The notes below the pieces were generated by a model, which saw nothing but the letters and a program-made list of their open reading frames with translations, did no database searches and was not told where the DNA came from. From Fragilaria radians (taxonomy: Eukaryota > Bacillariophyta > Fragilariophyceae > Fragilariales > Fragilariaceae): a DNA stretch of 64,000 nt. Where the stretch lies: positions 45,921-109,920 of the forward strand of contig CAAAJI010000036.1 in the NCBI GenBank assembly GCA_900642245.1, written 5' to 3'. The position numbers and the translations under genes are program-made. Of this stretch, positions 44,245-56,777 are shown one piece after another. Numbering within the stretch: position 1 is the first letter of the stretch; every line of letters begins with the position of its first letter.

Positions 44245-47200
44245 TTAGTCAGATCCTTTGACTGTTAACCTAACCTTAGTCACAGCCATTCCTCCATCAA
44301 GTTGCATGGTCCTACGCTGACGAGTAGTTGAAGTCACCCAACCGCCTTGTTTGAATGCACTATCACGAGATATAGGTGGTAAGAGCTCACCAGTTACATT
44401 GTCGTCTTTGACGCCAACCTTCTTCTCTGCAATTTGAGCATAGGCCATCGAAAGCATTTCTCCACGCCAGGCTTGACGATCTAATTCTGATTGAATAACT
44501 TTATTTAATGGCTCAAATAACTTTTCTTCATTTGCTGCACCTTCCATCTCCTCCTCGAGAACTCTGATGATTCCGTCCGCACCTACTGCCTTGTAACGAG
44601 GGGACTTTTCATTCCATTTTTGAACTCGAATAAAAGCATAACAGTCTTTTGGCCAGATCCATTGCCACAACGACAAAAGGGAGCAGCGGAGTATTCCATC
44701 ATGTGCGCATACTCCATACCGCAAGGTTAATCCTTCCTTATCAGTAGATCGACTAATCTTATGCCCATTAATAGTGCGCCATAACTTTGACGCAAATTGA
44801 GCGACTCGCACAATGATTTCATCTGCGGATTCGTCTTTTGGATGACCAGCTTTACCCAATAAACGCAAACCACGACGAGCTCCGTCATTCACTGCGTTGG
44901 CGACAGGACTTGAAGTTGGATTTACGTACATCAACATTGCGCTTCCGTTATCACACCCACTACTTGCACCAAGTGGACCACCATAGAACCTTGCTCCTGA
45001 AGTGCATAGATCAGACTTCGTTGCAATAACTGGAACTCGTTGCATCGATGAGATTTTTCCTGTGCAAGCATCTAACATCAAGAGTGATAGAGTATGCCGA
45101 AGGCCAGAAGAGTTGTTCGCATCATGATATTGTCTAGTAAAAATTCCAAGGCAGTAAGGAGCCCGACAGGGGGATCTTTGGATTCAAATCTGTCAGCTGC
45201 ACAACACACACAAGCTACAGCTTGAGCACAAGCAGCTCTGATAGAGTCGGGCCTTCTAGGTATCTCATCGAAGATATTCATGTAAAACTTTCCGCTTGTC
45301 ACTGCTTCTAAGGATGCTTGTGCATCAGAATCGATAGAGTTTGGATCTGTAGTTACATTTCTCAGAATTCCTAGTGTCGACACCGCTGCAACTCCGCAAG
45401 CTGCGACGCTGTCATAGCAATTTCCTCCAATACTTGATTGAGATTCATGATTCATTTCAGATCTAATTGTCTCCCGGTATAACTCCCATTCCAGCCATTG
45501 TCTACTTGCCAAAAGTAATGGCTGTATGGGGTGCTGAATCTTCGCTTGTATGGGTTTACCACTTGATGGATCAAGGATTATCGACGGAGAAATATTTAGG
45601 TAGCAAGTCGCCAAAAGAGCATCTGCTATTGTCATGCTCTGAACATAATGAAGGTGTGAAATAGGATTCATCCGCATCTCTTTCATCAAGTAATAGTCCT
45701 CTATTTTTGCAGGGCTACTCTCCTTTGCCATAAATTTAGTAAGCAAGGCTTCTGCTTCATCTAGATCTGTGGGTCCCATGGTAGAAGCATCATTTGCATC
45801 TAGAACTGCCAACAGAAATTTTAGAACAGAAGGAGGGGTCATGCCATCTTGTGCTCGAATCGCGGCAAGAGCTGAAATAACTTTCGCTCGAACACGAAAT
45901 TCCTCATCTTCTTCAACATCAATGTTTTCAATATTTAAAGACCGAATTAGGCTTTTCTTATTGATAACCCTATCGAAATCAATGTAATCATCACTGTCTT
46001 TTGAGTTTGATATTATGCCATCAGGTCGTTTTTCACTTTGAACCTCATTCTTTTTCACAACAAACCTGCTAAACTTCACAGGCATGATTATTCCATTTTT
46101 GAAGTATCTTTCCTTGAAGTACTGCATTAGAATATTAACTCCAATCCATGCTTCAGCATCTACTGAGTCTTTTGAAGCTGGAGCTTTATTATTTTGCCAT
46201 TGCCCAATGCACAACGCTGCTTGCATCCGGACTGCTGGGGTATGTGGAAGATCACCGTGTAGAGCTGGCGAACCACGCAAACAATCACCCAAAAGTCGAA
46301 CTGGAAGCTCAGAAACCTGAGCATTGTGAACAGATGTAATTTTCATAGAGCCTTGGATACGCAGGGGCCTTTCTGCAAGTGATCTTGCAGCCTCTATTTG
46401 GGCTGAAGCGTCCCCATCATGAAAAAGCATTTCCCCGAAAGAAGCATCAGGCTGAAAAATCGAAATCTTTCCACCAAATTGTCCATGAGGATCGACCCTA
46501 ATCCAGAGCAAGGGAGTCCTGTTCGTTAACCGAACTAATTCAAGAGCCTGAAAGCCGTCAACATGGAGAATATTATCATTAAAGACTTTTCCATCTCCCG
46601 CTGATGTCAGTATAGATTTCTCAAGCTTCCCATCCTTTTCAGTTTGCTTATCATCTCCCTTTTCTTTTTTTTCCTTAGCGAGACTAGTGGTTTCAATAAT
46701 GCCACTTGCATTAGACTGGTCTTTGGCTGTTGTCACTGGTTTCGCATGGAGAAATATTGGACCCCAATCAGACCGTGCGCCATTGTTTAGAACCTTGACG
46801 AACTCACGGAGCTGTCCTTCATTTTCTACCACACGCAATGTTACAGGACCGTTGAATGAAATACCGCCATCTGGAATAGCCGGTTCCACCATTACATGGA
46901 GTTGGATTCCTTTCGGGACTGCCCCACTAGTTACACCTACATCCCCGCTGCCTAATTCGACATGCGCACCAACACGAAGATAGGGCATAGAGGCTCCACG
47001 TACAAAGGAATTCGGATATCCTTCAGGCTCCACGGCTTGCCAGTCTGTGCCAACGTTACGAGTACTGCGCTCGACATCGACAAGGGTCCCTCTGAGGTGT
47101 GCCTCTCTGGTAGGCCCTGCAAGTATACGAATCCCACTGGTAAATAGAGTATGATTGAAACCGCCTTTGCTAAGAAGCTTGTCGACGCAAATTACGAAGG

Positions 47201-49786
47201 AGGGCGGACGTGCTCCGAATTTCCTTCATTTCCCTTTTCGGATACTTCGTGTGCCTTTTTTTCTCTTCTGTTCTCCCAAGTTAACTTCTTCTCGCCAATA
47301 TCACCTAGGTGAGCAGCGATAAAACTGGCGCGAATAACTCGCACTAAGTTTGCTAAGCCAGCCCTGCCTTCCGTTATCTTTCTAAATACATCAGATTTAA
47401 CTGTGCGATACAGCAAACCACCCACTGGATGAACAAGTTCAACGGCACCACATCCCAGCTCACTGCTAGATGAAGCATTACTCGATAGGAAAGAAAGAGA
47501 AAGATGAGATCCTAACCATCGAAATGACGGCAAGGGGACATTCATGTCTTTGTCTGTGCCTCGCTCCAAATACTCCACAATATCACCTATGAAAACTTGC
47601 CGGATCGAAAATTCATCCTGGGCTGAAGTGTGTGATTCGGTGCCATTGTATGCAGTGCGAAAAAGTTGATCATTATTTCGGTCGTCAGTCGGAATTGCTC
47701 CCACAATCCCACCAATCACTTCAAGTTCACTTTCGTCAACATTTACGATGGGCAAAAAATCCAAATTGCGACTATTCAAGCCACAGCTTATTGCATATCG
47801 CTTCGCAAAATAGACACTGTTTGCTGCTCCGCCTTCGCCATATGATCCATGTCCCCGCTCGTAAAGGCTCATCAAGCAACTCTCTATAACAGATAAAAGG
47901 TATCCTTGGCCGACATCGTCATGGCCGCTCAATGGGAGAGAAGCTACGATCCATCCACGTATTGCACAACGGGCTTGCATAAACTGGAGTACACGCCCTC
48001 CAGCGTGATACGGCAGGCGGAATTTGGGAGGTGGCAAGAGTCTGGAGTCCATGATGGCACCACCTAGAAAAGGATTATTGAGAACTTCAGGACAACAATG
48101 CAGTGCACCACTTGTGCCTCCTCCATGAGCAGCATTATGAATCCAAATTTGTGTGTATGAAGATGTACGGTAGGCTGGTGCAGCTAATATATCTCGCATG
48201 AGAGACAGTGCTCGATGAGGAACCCCAGAAGTGGCACTGGTAACAGCCAAATCAAGGTCGCTTGCTAACTTTAACTGTGCGGGTGTTAAAGGAAGTAAAA
48301 AGAGATCGGTTCCTGGAATAAGAGACAAATCTGCATTCTCATGTAGCTTTTTGCGCTCAAAAAGAGGAGCAAAATACGCTTGACGAATTCCCTCCCCATT
48401 CATACGTGCAGCATTTAGATTTTCGACTGCCGTTCTTGATTCTATTTTTTCTTCTCCAAACCCCTCAGTTCCTTCCCTTTCTTCCTCCTCTTCTTCGATA
48501 TCGTTGTCGTCATCAACGGAAAAGTATTCGGGATCTTCTAATACCTTAAAGGGCCCCACTGCAAAGCCCATAGATCTCGCGGATGACAGAGACCATGCTG
48601 ACGTGCACAAAGTATGGGTTGCCCAAATTGAGTCGATGGAAGTCACAATCGATGCATCGGTCGGGATTACATGAGGTCCTTGGCTATTTAGCTTATTGAG
48701 ATTGGATTTTAGCCAAGTAAAATGAAATTTCCCAATATGTTGTATCGCATTCCCTTCGTCAATTGTGTCATCGTGCAAATAAGTTTTGCTGGGACCAAAT
48801 GTCTCCCCAGAGGCTAGAGAGGACAAGCCCTCTCGCATGGGTGCCGTCACCTGGATAGCCATTTGCCAGGATCGGCGATGCTTTGCCGCAGCAGAATCCA
48901 ATGAAGGTAGCCAATTTCGCGGACCTTCATGATCTCCGAATACTCCCACGGTGGTGTAGATGTGTGGGTTTTTCAGAGTTGCATGAATTCGAATACCACC
49001 ATAATGGGCTATGGTATCGTCGAATGTAGGTATTGTATACTGTATAGTTATGCGAAAGGCACGATGTTCAGCGTCTGCAAGTTGGGACGAAATTAAAGAA
49101 ATGCGCTTTTCGCGAAGTTCTGCCGAACGCCTCTGCAACTGATCTTCCAAGTCATGAAGGGCCACGCCTTCCCATGATTGAGGATAATTATTCAATAAAG
49201 CCTTCCAATATTCACGTGCCTCGTCTTTTGAAACTGTTTGTGTCCCCTGCAGTTGTTTGTTTGCTATTGTGGTTGACTTGAGTTCAATTCTAAGTTCTCC
49301 CATACAACTCGCTATACTAGCTACACGTAATCCAGTCATCATTCCGGATGCACCACGTGAGCACTGTGAATCGGCAGAGTAACGAGGGTTCGTCGAGAGA
49401 ATATCATCTTCAACAGAATATGTGTCAGGTGGTTTCAATAATATGTTAGCCAACGGATCGAACGCGTGATACACCGATGGTACAGGAATCAAACTGATTA
49501 CTCCTTCAGGAGATTTCCCAATGGTTTCCACCTGAAGCGATGATACATGACATGTATTCCTAACATGGAGCGCCAAAGCAGACGAAGTTTTGGCGGTACT
49601 TTCGTCCAGAACGTATAAAGTTGTGGTACCTTGAATATGCCACTTGGACTTTGGCAAAACAGAATACACCAAGGAGAGATGAACTGTTTGATGCAAAAGA
49701 CGCAAATCTGATGCTGATGCTTCGGTGGAAACGACAGGTGGTGGAGCAAAGCGACGCTTTTTTGCAGGATTTGATTGTCCTGACAT
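44245..49786 (-). CDS. TAF2: TFIID subunit TAF2 (two exons, one apparent frame break)
   Basis: Exon 1 is 47196-49786. A 59-nt intron (GTAATT...ATTTACCAG) occupies 47137-47195. The message then continues from 47136 to the stop at 44245, about 1825 aa in all. The start MSGQSNPAKKRRF leads directly into the TAF2 N-terminus (LLHQTVHLSLVYSVLPKSKW). The protein has the M1-aminopeptidase-like fold without the zinc HExxH motif, as in all TAF2 proteins, and is expected to contact promoter DNA with TAF1. After the intron come FVRGASMPYLRVGAHVELGSG and TPLLWIRVDPHGQ, then a long HEAT-like tail. Near 45116-45127 the frame shifts by one base: sequence before it (ALEFLLDNI) and after it (NNSSGLRHTLSLLMLDA) both look like TAF2, with no room for an intron. 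This may be a sequencing error or a real lesion. Confidence 0.88.
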
Positions 49787-50912
49787 CTCTGTAAAGGACT
49801 ATGAAAACAGAATGGAAGTCCTTTAATTATTCCGAGCCCTACTTGGGAACCAAGCATGGTATCTGTCAGCGTCATTGCTCCCAGGGCTGTATTGTCATCA
49901 TCTGGTAACTTTTACAACAGATAGTTCTCAGACAATTTACTTATTGAAAAACAGTCAAATAACTTTTTGTATTAAAGGAATACATTCATCTAAGTCTTGA
50001 AGATAAGTCTGTTTAGTTGCATTTGAGGTTGGTTCAACCTTCCTTTGTCCATCTCATCAGAGAATGCATCACGCAAGTCATTTAGTACTCCTCCATAAAG
50101 TATTGGGGTAATTTTCACAATCATGCCATTTTTGGACTGGATTACTTTCGTATTTTATCACATCTTCAAACTGACATGGACATGTCTAATTTACCATGTT
50201 TCAATACTTGCTACACCAATGAATAATGAAAAAATGTGCCAAAAAGTGCTGCATTTCTTGTGGGCTATTATCCCAACATCCGATTACTCTATATCATGTA
50301 TCACTAATGAAAATATTGCATACTTGTGAATCATTTCTGCTGGTAACCCTTAACAACGACCTCACTCATTTCATAGAAATATCCATTAAAAAGTTAAAAA
50401 ATTAGAATAACAGAAATATAGCAATGACCTTTCATTTTGGAAATCCATGTTCAGAGTACTGGGACTACTGTGTTCCTGCATTCCATAAGGTCAGAAGGCT
50501 ATTTGTTATAGTTTCCTCCTGTCATCAGATGCTGATTTGAATTGATTTGATTTGATGTAATTGAGTTGATCGGATTGGATTTCATTACAGTGTGTTGGAT
50601 TTTTCCTTCACAGTATTCGATTTTGATGTAACATTAAACATACTTATTTCCTTTTCAATTTAAATCGTGCTCTATAAATATCAGTCTCAATAATTCGGAT
50701 TTACTTAAAAGATGCCTAAGCCATAAGCCCAATTGTTGTTGTCAGGCCATTGTATTTCTATCAACAATTTTGACTATGCTCTTAAGATGATGACTGCCAC
50801 AATTATAACTTTGCAAATCAAACTAAATGAATTAACCATCTTATGGACTACTAAATTTGAATTCACTCGTAGGAAGCAAAACTTTAGATGTCAATACAAG
50901 TTTACGACTTCC
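49787..50912. other. Gene-free spacer
   Basis: The TAF2 upstream region and the 3' flank of the hydrolase gene. A degenerate run of GATTTGATTTGATG-like units is visible around 50529-50585. No gene seen. Confidence 0.5.
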
Positions 50913-52403
50913 TCATCTTTTCTTGTGCTCATGAGCTCTCAACGCATGTTTAATTTGTATCCACATCCTAGGATTCATTATACAATCAGCATGGTCAGCG
51001 CCTTTCCAGTATACTAAATCAATATTTTGTCGTTGATGTCGCTCCACTTCTAGCCGAATATTTGGAGCGGAAAGAATTTGATCATTTTCAGAAAGACAGA
51101 TCAAGACATTAACCGTGTCAGGTATATCTTCAATCCATAGTTCAGAGTTGTACCAAGCAAAGTTGCGACGGAGAAAATGCTCAGTGAAAAGCTCAGAACC
51201 AACAAACCTTATTCCTGCAAGGTGAGCATCCACGATTTTTGTTCTTCTTTCCAATCTAGAGTATAGGAAATTCACCATTACATCGGGATCACTTAACAAT
51301 ATTGAGACTGGATCAATAAGGATCAATTGTTGAATTTTGTGCCGTAATTTCGGTGAGTGAAGAAGCCACGTCACTGGACAGGATCCGAAAGAATGGCCAC
51401 AAAGTGCAAGTGGTCTTGAATCGTCACCATGAAACTTCAGAAGATACTCTACGTCCGATATTGTTTCAGTTTCCGAAATCATTTCAAAACTTTGAAAGGT
51501 GCTGGCTATGCACTTATTTTCAATTAAGTATAAACTCCTTCGACTATCGAACAAATTTGTCATGATAAATGGAATATAAAAAGTTTTCCCTGCTGGAGCA
51601 ATTCCATGAAAGAAGAGGAGCGGACCCTTTCTTTGTGGCTCATGTCCACAACGATACCAGTAGACAAGTCCTTTCTTTGCTTGGTATCTCTTGAAGCCAT
51701 ATATTCTGAGAAGAATATTGCCTATAACTTCCAGTCCGTAAATCGCTGCATAGAAAAGTAAAGGGTGATGTATAGGTTGGACAGTATCGATAGTCAATCT
51801 CCGACCTGCTAGCACCCTATTTCTTCCTGGCTTGAACACTAATCCATAAGAAGTCTTAATGTAGTTGAACAAAGTCTGCAATGCTAGTCGCTCAGAGACA
51901 TCCAAAGTGTGTGGTTCTTTGCAAAAAAAGGCCCAAGCAAAGAACTCCTCAACTTCGTCTTTTTTCATGCTCTGAATAGTCCATTCCTTACCACTAATAA
52001 TGCAGTATCCATCATCTTCGAGTGAGCTGTCGCTGCTTTCGTCGCTGTTGGGATCGAGCGAGCAAATATCCATTTTTGTCTTTAAGCGATACGAAGTATT
52101 GTTTTCACAACATGTTGGACGAAACCAAGCCAACAAAAAGTCATGAATTCGCTGGCGAACTGCAGATTGAGACCTATGTAGCTCCTGCTTTTCAAAACGA
52201 CGACAAATCCTTTGTAAAAGAAAAAGGCGTTGATCTGGATCTGGATAATCTCGATATTTCGGAAGTGGCTTCATTAACAATTGGGCTTTGGGCAACAAGG
52301 ACATCCTGTAGTAAGCGTAGAATCCGATCTCAAGACATGCGCAACCAATAAGGATATTCCTCCATGACAGCTCGATCTCAAAGCAAGTTCCGAGTTGAAA
52401 CAT
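50913..52403 (-). CDS. Alpha/beta-hydrolase fold protein, membrane-associated N-terminus
   Basis: Single exon, 496 aa. A hydrophobic segment (about 16-35) near the N-terminus could anchor it. The first 250 residues are helical with an acidic low-complexity patch (118-132). The hydrolase domain follows: oxyanion-loop PLLFFHG (261-267), nucleophile elbow GHSFGS with Ser338, ILIDPVSIL, the acid in CLSENDQIL (Asp441) and GADHADC with His471. All three triad residues are in the expected order, so it should be active. The substrate (ester, lipid or thioester) cannot be inferred. It resembles the large eukaryotic AB-hydrolase-1 proteins of unknown role found in fungi and algae more than classical lipases. 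Confidence 0.85.
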   Translation of the reverse strand: MFQLGTCFEIELSWRNILIGCACLEIGFYAYYRMSLLPKAQLLMKPLPKYRDYPDPDQRLFLLQRICRRFEKQELHRSQSAVRQRIHDFLLAWFRPTCCENNTSYRLKTKMDICSLDPNSDESSDSSLEDDGYCIISGKEWTIQSMKKDEVEEFFAWAFFCKEPHTLDVSERLALQTLFNYIKTSYGLVFKPGRNRVLAGRRLTIDTVQPIHHPLLFYAAIYGLEVIGNILLRIYGFKRYQAKKGLVYWYRCGHEPQRKGPLLFFHGIAPAGKTFYIPFIMTNLFDSRRSLYLIENKCIASTFQSFEMISETETISDVEYLLKFHGDDSRPLALCGHSFGSCPVTWLLHSPKLRHKIQQLILIDPVSILLSDPDVMVNFLYSRLERRTKIVDAHLAGIRFVGSELFTEHFLRRNFAWYNSELWIEDIPDTVNVLICLSENDQILSAPNIRLEVERHQRQNIDLVYWKGADHADCIMNPRMWIQIKHALRAHEHKKR

Positions 52404-54714
52404 CGTGGATATTGGATGTTGAATTTTTTAAGGCAAAATACAGAGAATTGCCGTTATTGTGGTATGAAAAACGTCAATAAATAGATGTTTTTTTGTTCGA
52501 GTTCAGAATATTCAATAGCAAAATAGACCCTTTCTACTGGTAGTAATCAGAGAAACAAGTTTGAATTTTTGATTCTACATTTGTTGATGAACAAGTAGGT
52601 AAGGGTTGGATGTCAACTCCTTTAGTGTGATGAACCACTAATAACAATCAAAGAAATATGGGATCATGGACGCGTCATGAGTTCAATATCTTACTGGAAT
52701 CAGGATCATCAAAGATAAAAGGAAGAAAGCAACTAATTGATGCATCCAAAAATCAAGATGTGGACCCTAAATCATAACATGTTTTGCTCCCTTTTTATAC
52801 AACCGAGTTTTTGTCAACCTAATTGGTAATCTTACTATTAAAATATTATCTTTGGGATTTCCTCTTACTCCTTATAGACAAATGATCCGGTCTAACCGTC
52901 TGTGTTGGCTGTGGCGAATGTCACCTTTACACCTATCAAGTGCACGAATGCGAAAATTTTCTAACTTACTCTTTTTGTATCCAAATCGTATTGGTCATAC
53001 TTGTTTAGACATGATCCCTAGAACGGCCGAGGACAGTTTGTTTTGCGTATCTTTTTTGCAAATCATCCTTAACGGAAGTTGTTGTTGTCTGCAAAATACT
53101 TAACTTAAAGTAATATTGAGTGTGTTGTGAAACCTAGATAATAGCTAAATCCGAGATTCATCGGTAACTTGAATCTCAATAAGTCCTTGTATTGTAAATT
53201 CTAGAATATTTGAGCACACTTGACGAGCATGCACTATCTAAATATTCAATTGCAGGATTTATGCACACTTCTTGACAGCATCAAGAGTTTATCTTAAATT
53301 GTTTCAAAAATTGAAATTCTGTTGCATCATTCATTAACGAGTGAAATCAGAATACTTGTTCATTTGCCTGAATTTTTTAACTCTTAACAGGGTAAACATA
53401 TTTTCATGCAAGAAACGAATAAAAACATCAAAGTTATAGAACAATGACAATAATTTTCCGGTAAGGTCATCATGACTTTCTTGTCAATGTTTTGGCACTT
53501 AAGATTTCTCTGATATTCCAACAAGAAGAACAGTAGTAACTTCCAGGATAGCAACAGAATCACTAGCATTATGACTTGATCCCATAACAAAAATGGTACA
53601 AGGAGTAATCACGTTTATCATTATGCTTCATCAATGTAAACGTTACATGATTAGTACTATAGAATCACTTTTAGTCACTGGGACACCTCTTCAATTAGGA
53701 ATGCAAATATTTGAAGACATCAATTTTCATACATAGAGAGTTAGCAGGTGTTGAGATAAACACCTGGAAAAAGTATAGGAAGTCACAGGATCAAGTGATA
53801 TTTATAATAATCCATGTTGTAAACTTTGAACTCAAATATCAAAACGAAAGTTTTAGCATCATATGTAAATTTAGATATCTTGCATATTATGAGATTATGA
53901 ATGTTTTATTGAAATCGCAGATATTGTTGTTGTAAATTTTTTTAACCCAAATTGAAAGGTACAGTAGTCTCCTGATTAAGTACGCAACACGAACCTAGGA
54001 GTACTTTTCGTTGTAAACTTAAGAATGTTTAAAATCACTTGCCGTGCAAATGCTATTGCATCATTGCAGTCCATAGCGGAGAGCGCTTAATAGCAATATT
54101 GCGCTGCAATGACAATGCAAATAACTGTACTTCTTGGAATTGAGAAAATCGTTCGTGTCGTTAGCAAAAAAATTTAATGGACTAAAGTATTAATTATAAC
54201 TTATTTTACAACAGGAATCAAATGATAAAAAAGTTGCTGCATTTTTTGGATGACTGTTGCAATGTTAATACTTCATTTGTTTCAATTAACAAATATCGTA
54301 TTGTGTTGCAAAGCATACTTCCATTCCGTATGCTCTACAACAAAGTATGCATACTTGTTATGACGATCTCATTATTAATGCTCAAATCTGCTTAGCAAAG
54401 CAAGTGCCAACTACTAGTGACACAGTGACATTAAAAAAATGGCGATTTTTTTGTCCTTATTCCGTTCAGAGGAATTAAATTCCGACAACGATACCGATTG
54501 TAAGAATTTGAGTGATAAATGTTATCATGATTTGGCGGTGAAGCGCGCACCTTAACGTATACAATGTATTCATCAAACAGGGATATGACATCAATCAGCA
54601 TTATAATACATGCTTGATCTTGGAAAACTACAAATCGAGCGTGATATTGAACTCAAAGCAGCGATTGCATAAAATATTACTCTAGTTATTCATCAGAAAT
54701 CTTCAAAAAGGAAA
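52404..54714. other. Gene-free spacer
   Basis: A 2.3-kb AT-rich spacer. Frames at 52852-53103 (plus), 53384-53590 (minus) and 53711-53935 (plus) show no domain. The promoters of the divergent hydrolase and CHMP4 genes must lie at its two ends. Confidence 0.5.
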
Positions 54715-55478
54715 ATGTTTTCATGTTTCGGAATCAATTCTCCTTTCAGCAATGGGGGAAGTAAAAAGTCTAGGCAGGTTTATCAAGAGCCTCCGACAAT
54801 AACAGCAGAAGACACCATAATTAATCTCCGAAGTCTAATTGAAAAGCAAGAGAAAAGAGAACAATTTCTAGAACTTAAGCTGACTACCATGGCACGTGAG
54901 GCCAAACAAAAACTTGGAGCTGGCGACAAGAAAGGTAAGTCAACTTCCAAGATAAATCCTGTATCGATCTAGAGTCTCACATCGTGGTGACCTTGACAGG
55001 TGCAGTTGCTTTATTGAAAAAGCGCAAGCTGTATCAAGCTGAACAGGAAAAAATCTCTCAAGTGAAGATGACTTTGGAGACACAAGCGATTCACTTAGAA
55101 TCAGCATCAAGCACAGCAGATGCATTCCAAGCAATGTCTGCTGGTAATAAAACCATGCAGAAAATACGAAACGATATGGGTGGAGTTGAAAATGTCGATG
55201 ACTTAATGGTGGACATTCAGGAAGAGATGCAAATGGCCGAAGAAGTCAATACTGCCCTAGGCCAGGGAATCGACCCTATGATGGGTGCCATAGATGAGGA
55301 TGAACTCATGATGGAATTAGAGGAGTTGCAGCAGTCAGATTTGAATTCAAAATTCGATTCTGCTCAGTTGGGTACGGGAAATCGAATGTCGTATACGCTA
55401 CCACAACAGCCAGTATCTGCTCTGTCCAGAAAAGACGACGAAGATTACAGGCGACTCCAAGCTGAGCTTGCAATGTAA
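54715..55478 (+). CDS. CHMP4: CHMP4/Snf7 (Vps32), core ESCRT-III subunit (two exons)
   Basis: Exons 54715-54934 and 55000-55478 (65-nt intron, GTAAGT...TTGACAG, phase 1) give 232 aa. Snf7 polymerises on membranes to drive scission in multivesicular-body formation, cytokinesis and membrane repair. After a short basic N-terminus, helix 1 carries TAEDTIINLRSLIEKQEKREQ. The intron then falls in GDKKGAVALLKKRKLYQ, the highly conserved helix-2 start of CHMP4. Helices 3-4 include ESASSTADAFQAMSAGNKTM and VDDLMVDIQEEM. The acidic C-terminal region IDEDELMMELEEL and the final RRLQAELAM are the Bro1/ALIX- and Vps4-contacting parts. Length and motifs are those of a normal, functional family member. Confidence 0.95.
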
Positions 55479-56346
55479 TACACTAGGTTCTTTGGAATAC
55501 GTTGTAAATAACCGGACTTAGCTTCCAAAGCGAAGTTTAGTTTAGTTTCGAATACATATATATATTAATCTAGACATTACAAAAAAAATTAAAGAATGAC
55601 TTTCTAAAGAGTGGTATTTCTAGCAATAAAAATGTTTGGACTCCTTGCTGCTAAATTTTGCGATATTTTGAAGCTTAATTTGTTTGTGATTAAGTTAATA
55701 AAAAGGGGCAGCAATTCATAGAATTTCTACATTTTTTGGTTATCAATTGGGAAACAAAGGTAGTCCCGACGACCATTATATACTCATCTAATATACCAAA
55801 CAAGAAAAGTCCTTGTCTAGCAACACTTACAAAGGAAATCATACATTTGCTTATGAAAGTAATATGATGGATGAATAAAAGAACATATTAGGAAAGGAAA
55901 AAAGATTTGTTGATTGCTTGCTTAATCATGATTTAAGCAAAAGTGCTCCTTGAACTTGACAGATCAGGAGCAAGCATGAAACAGAACATGTATATGACAG
56001 ATATATTGAGTCTTAGCATAAATCGAAAAATACATTATCGATGTGTCTATGTTTTTGCTACTTTAGTGGATAGCAATTATTTGATTGGTACCCCAGAGGA
56101 GGTATGCTTTGCTTTCTCATTGGAATATCTGAGAAAAGAATAATCGTTATTAGTAGAAGTCAATGCCAACATTCCAACTAAGCCAAAACGCTAGCTAACA
56201 TGGAGAAAAAAGATGAATCAACACATGTATGCATGGAAAGTTGAGGTTTAACTGTCCCTTTCATTTCCCTTATAAAATCAGATCATAACGTATAACATTT
56301 CTTCAACCAATTTTTTTGTCATATTTGAGTACTTGAGCATCTTCAT
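55479..56346. other. Spacer between CHMP4 and the copia element
   Basis: No gene seen. A 3' LTR of the minus-strand copia element should start at the right end of this stretch, but I find no match there to the candidate LTR at 61380-61620, so it appears lost or diverged. Confidence 0.45.
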
Positions 56347-56760
56347 TCAGGTACTCCTGTGGTCCACAGCCATTAAGGCCAGTGGATCATTATTCATGAT
56401 TTGATCGTGTAATTTACGAAACGGAGTACCCTGCAGTGGCTTGGTGTAGAAATCTGCAATCATATCACCGGTGGGGCAGTATTGTACGGAGAGCTCTTTA
56501 TTGGCAATTCGATCAGTCATAAAGAAGTAGTGAATATTGATGTGTTAAGTTTGCTTGCTGCTGGATGCGCGGCCATTCTTTTTGAGTAGCATGGCACTCT
56601 GGTTATCTTGATACACAACAGAATAGCGAATAGAATATCCCCGCGCTTCAAGGAAATACCTGGTCCAGAGAATTTGGCCCATTGCGTCCGATACTCCTAC
56701 CAACTTGCCCTCAGTGGAACTCTTGGTGTTGAGCTTCTGCCGGCCTGACATGGCTTACAT
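56347..56760 (-). pseudogene. Copia RNase H domain with one premature stop
   Basis: The minus strand gives SSTEGKLVGVSDAMGQILWT, then RYSVVYQDNQSAMLLKKNGR, one TAA stop (56545-56547), then a HIN..YFFMTDRI block and GDMIADFYTKPLQGTPFRKL to a natural stop. All the usual copia RNase H landmarks are present, so the single stop is the only visible lesion in this domain. Confidence 0.85.
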
Positions 56761-56777
56761 TGCGCCTTGGCCCAGAG

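Noticed and set aside
52022..52351. A 109-codon plus-strand frame opposite the hydrolase N-terminus
   Set aside because: Antisense shadow; the hydrolase frame is continuous and carries the catalytic triad.
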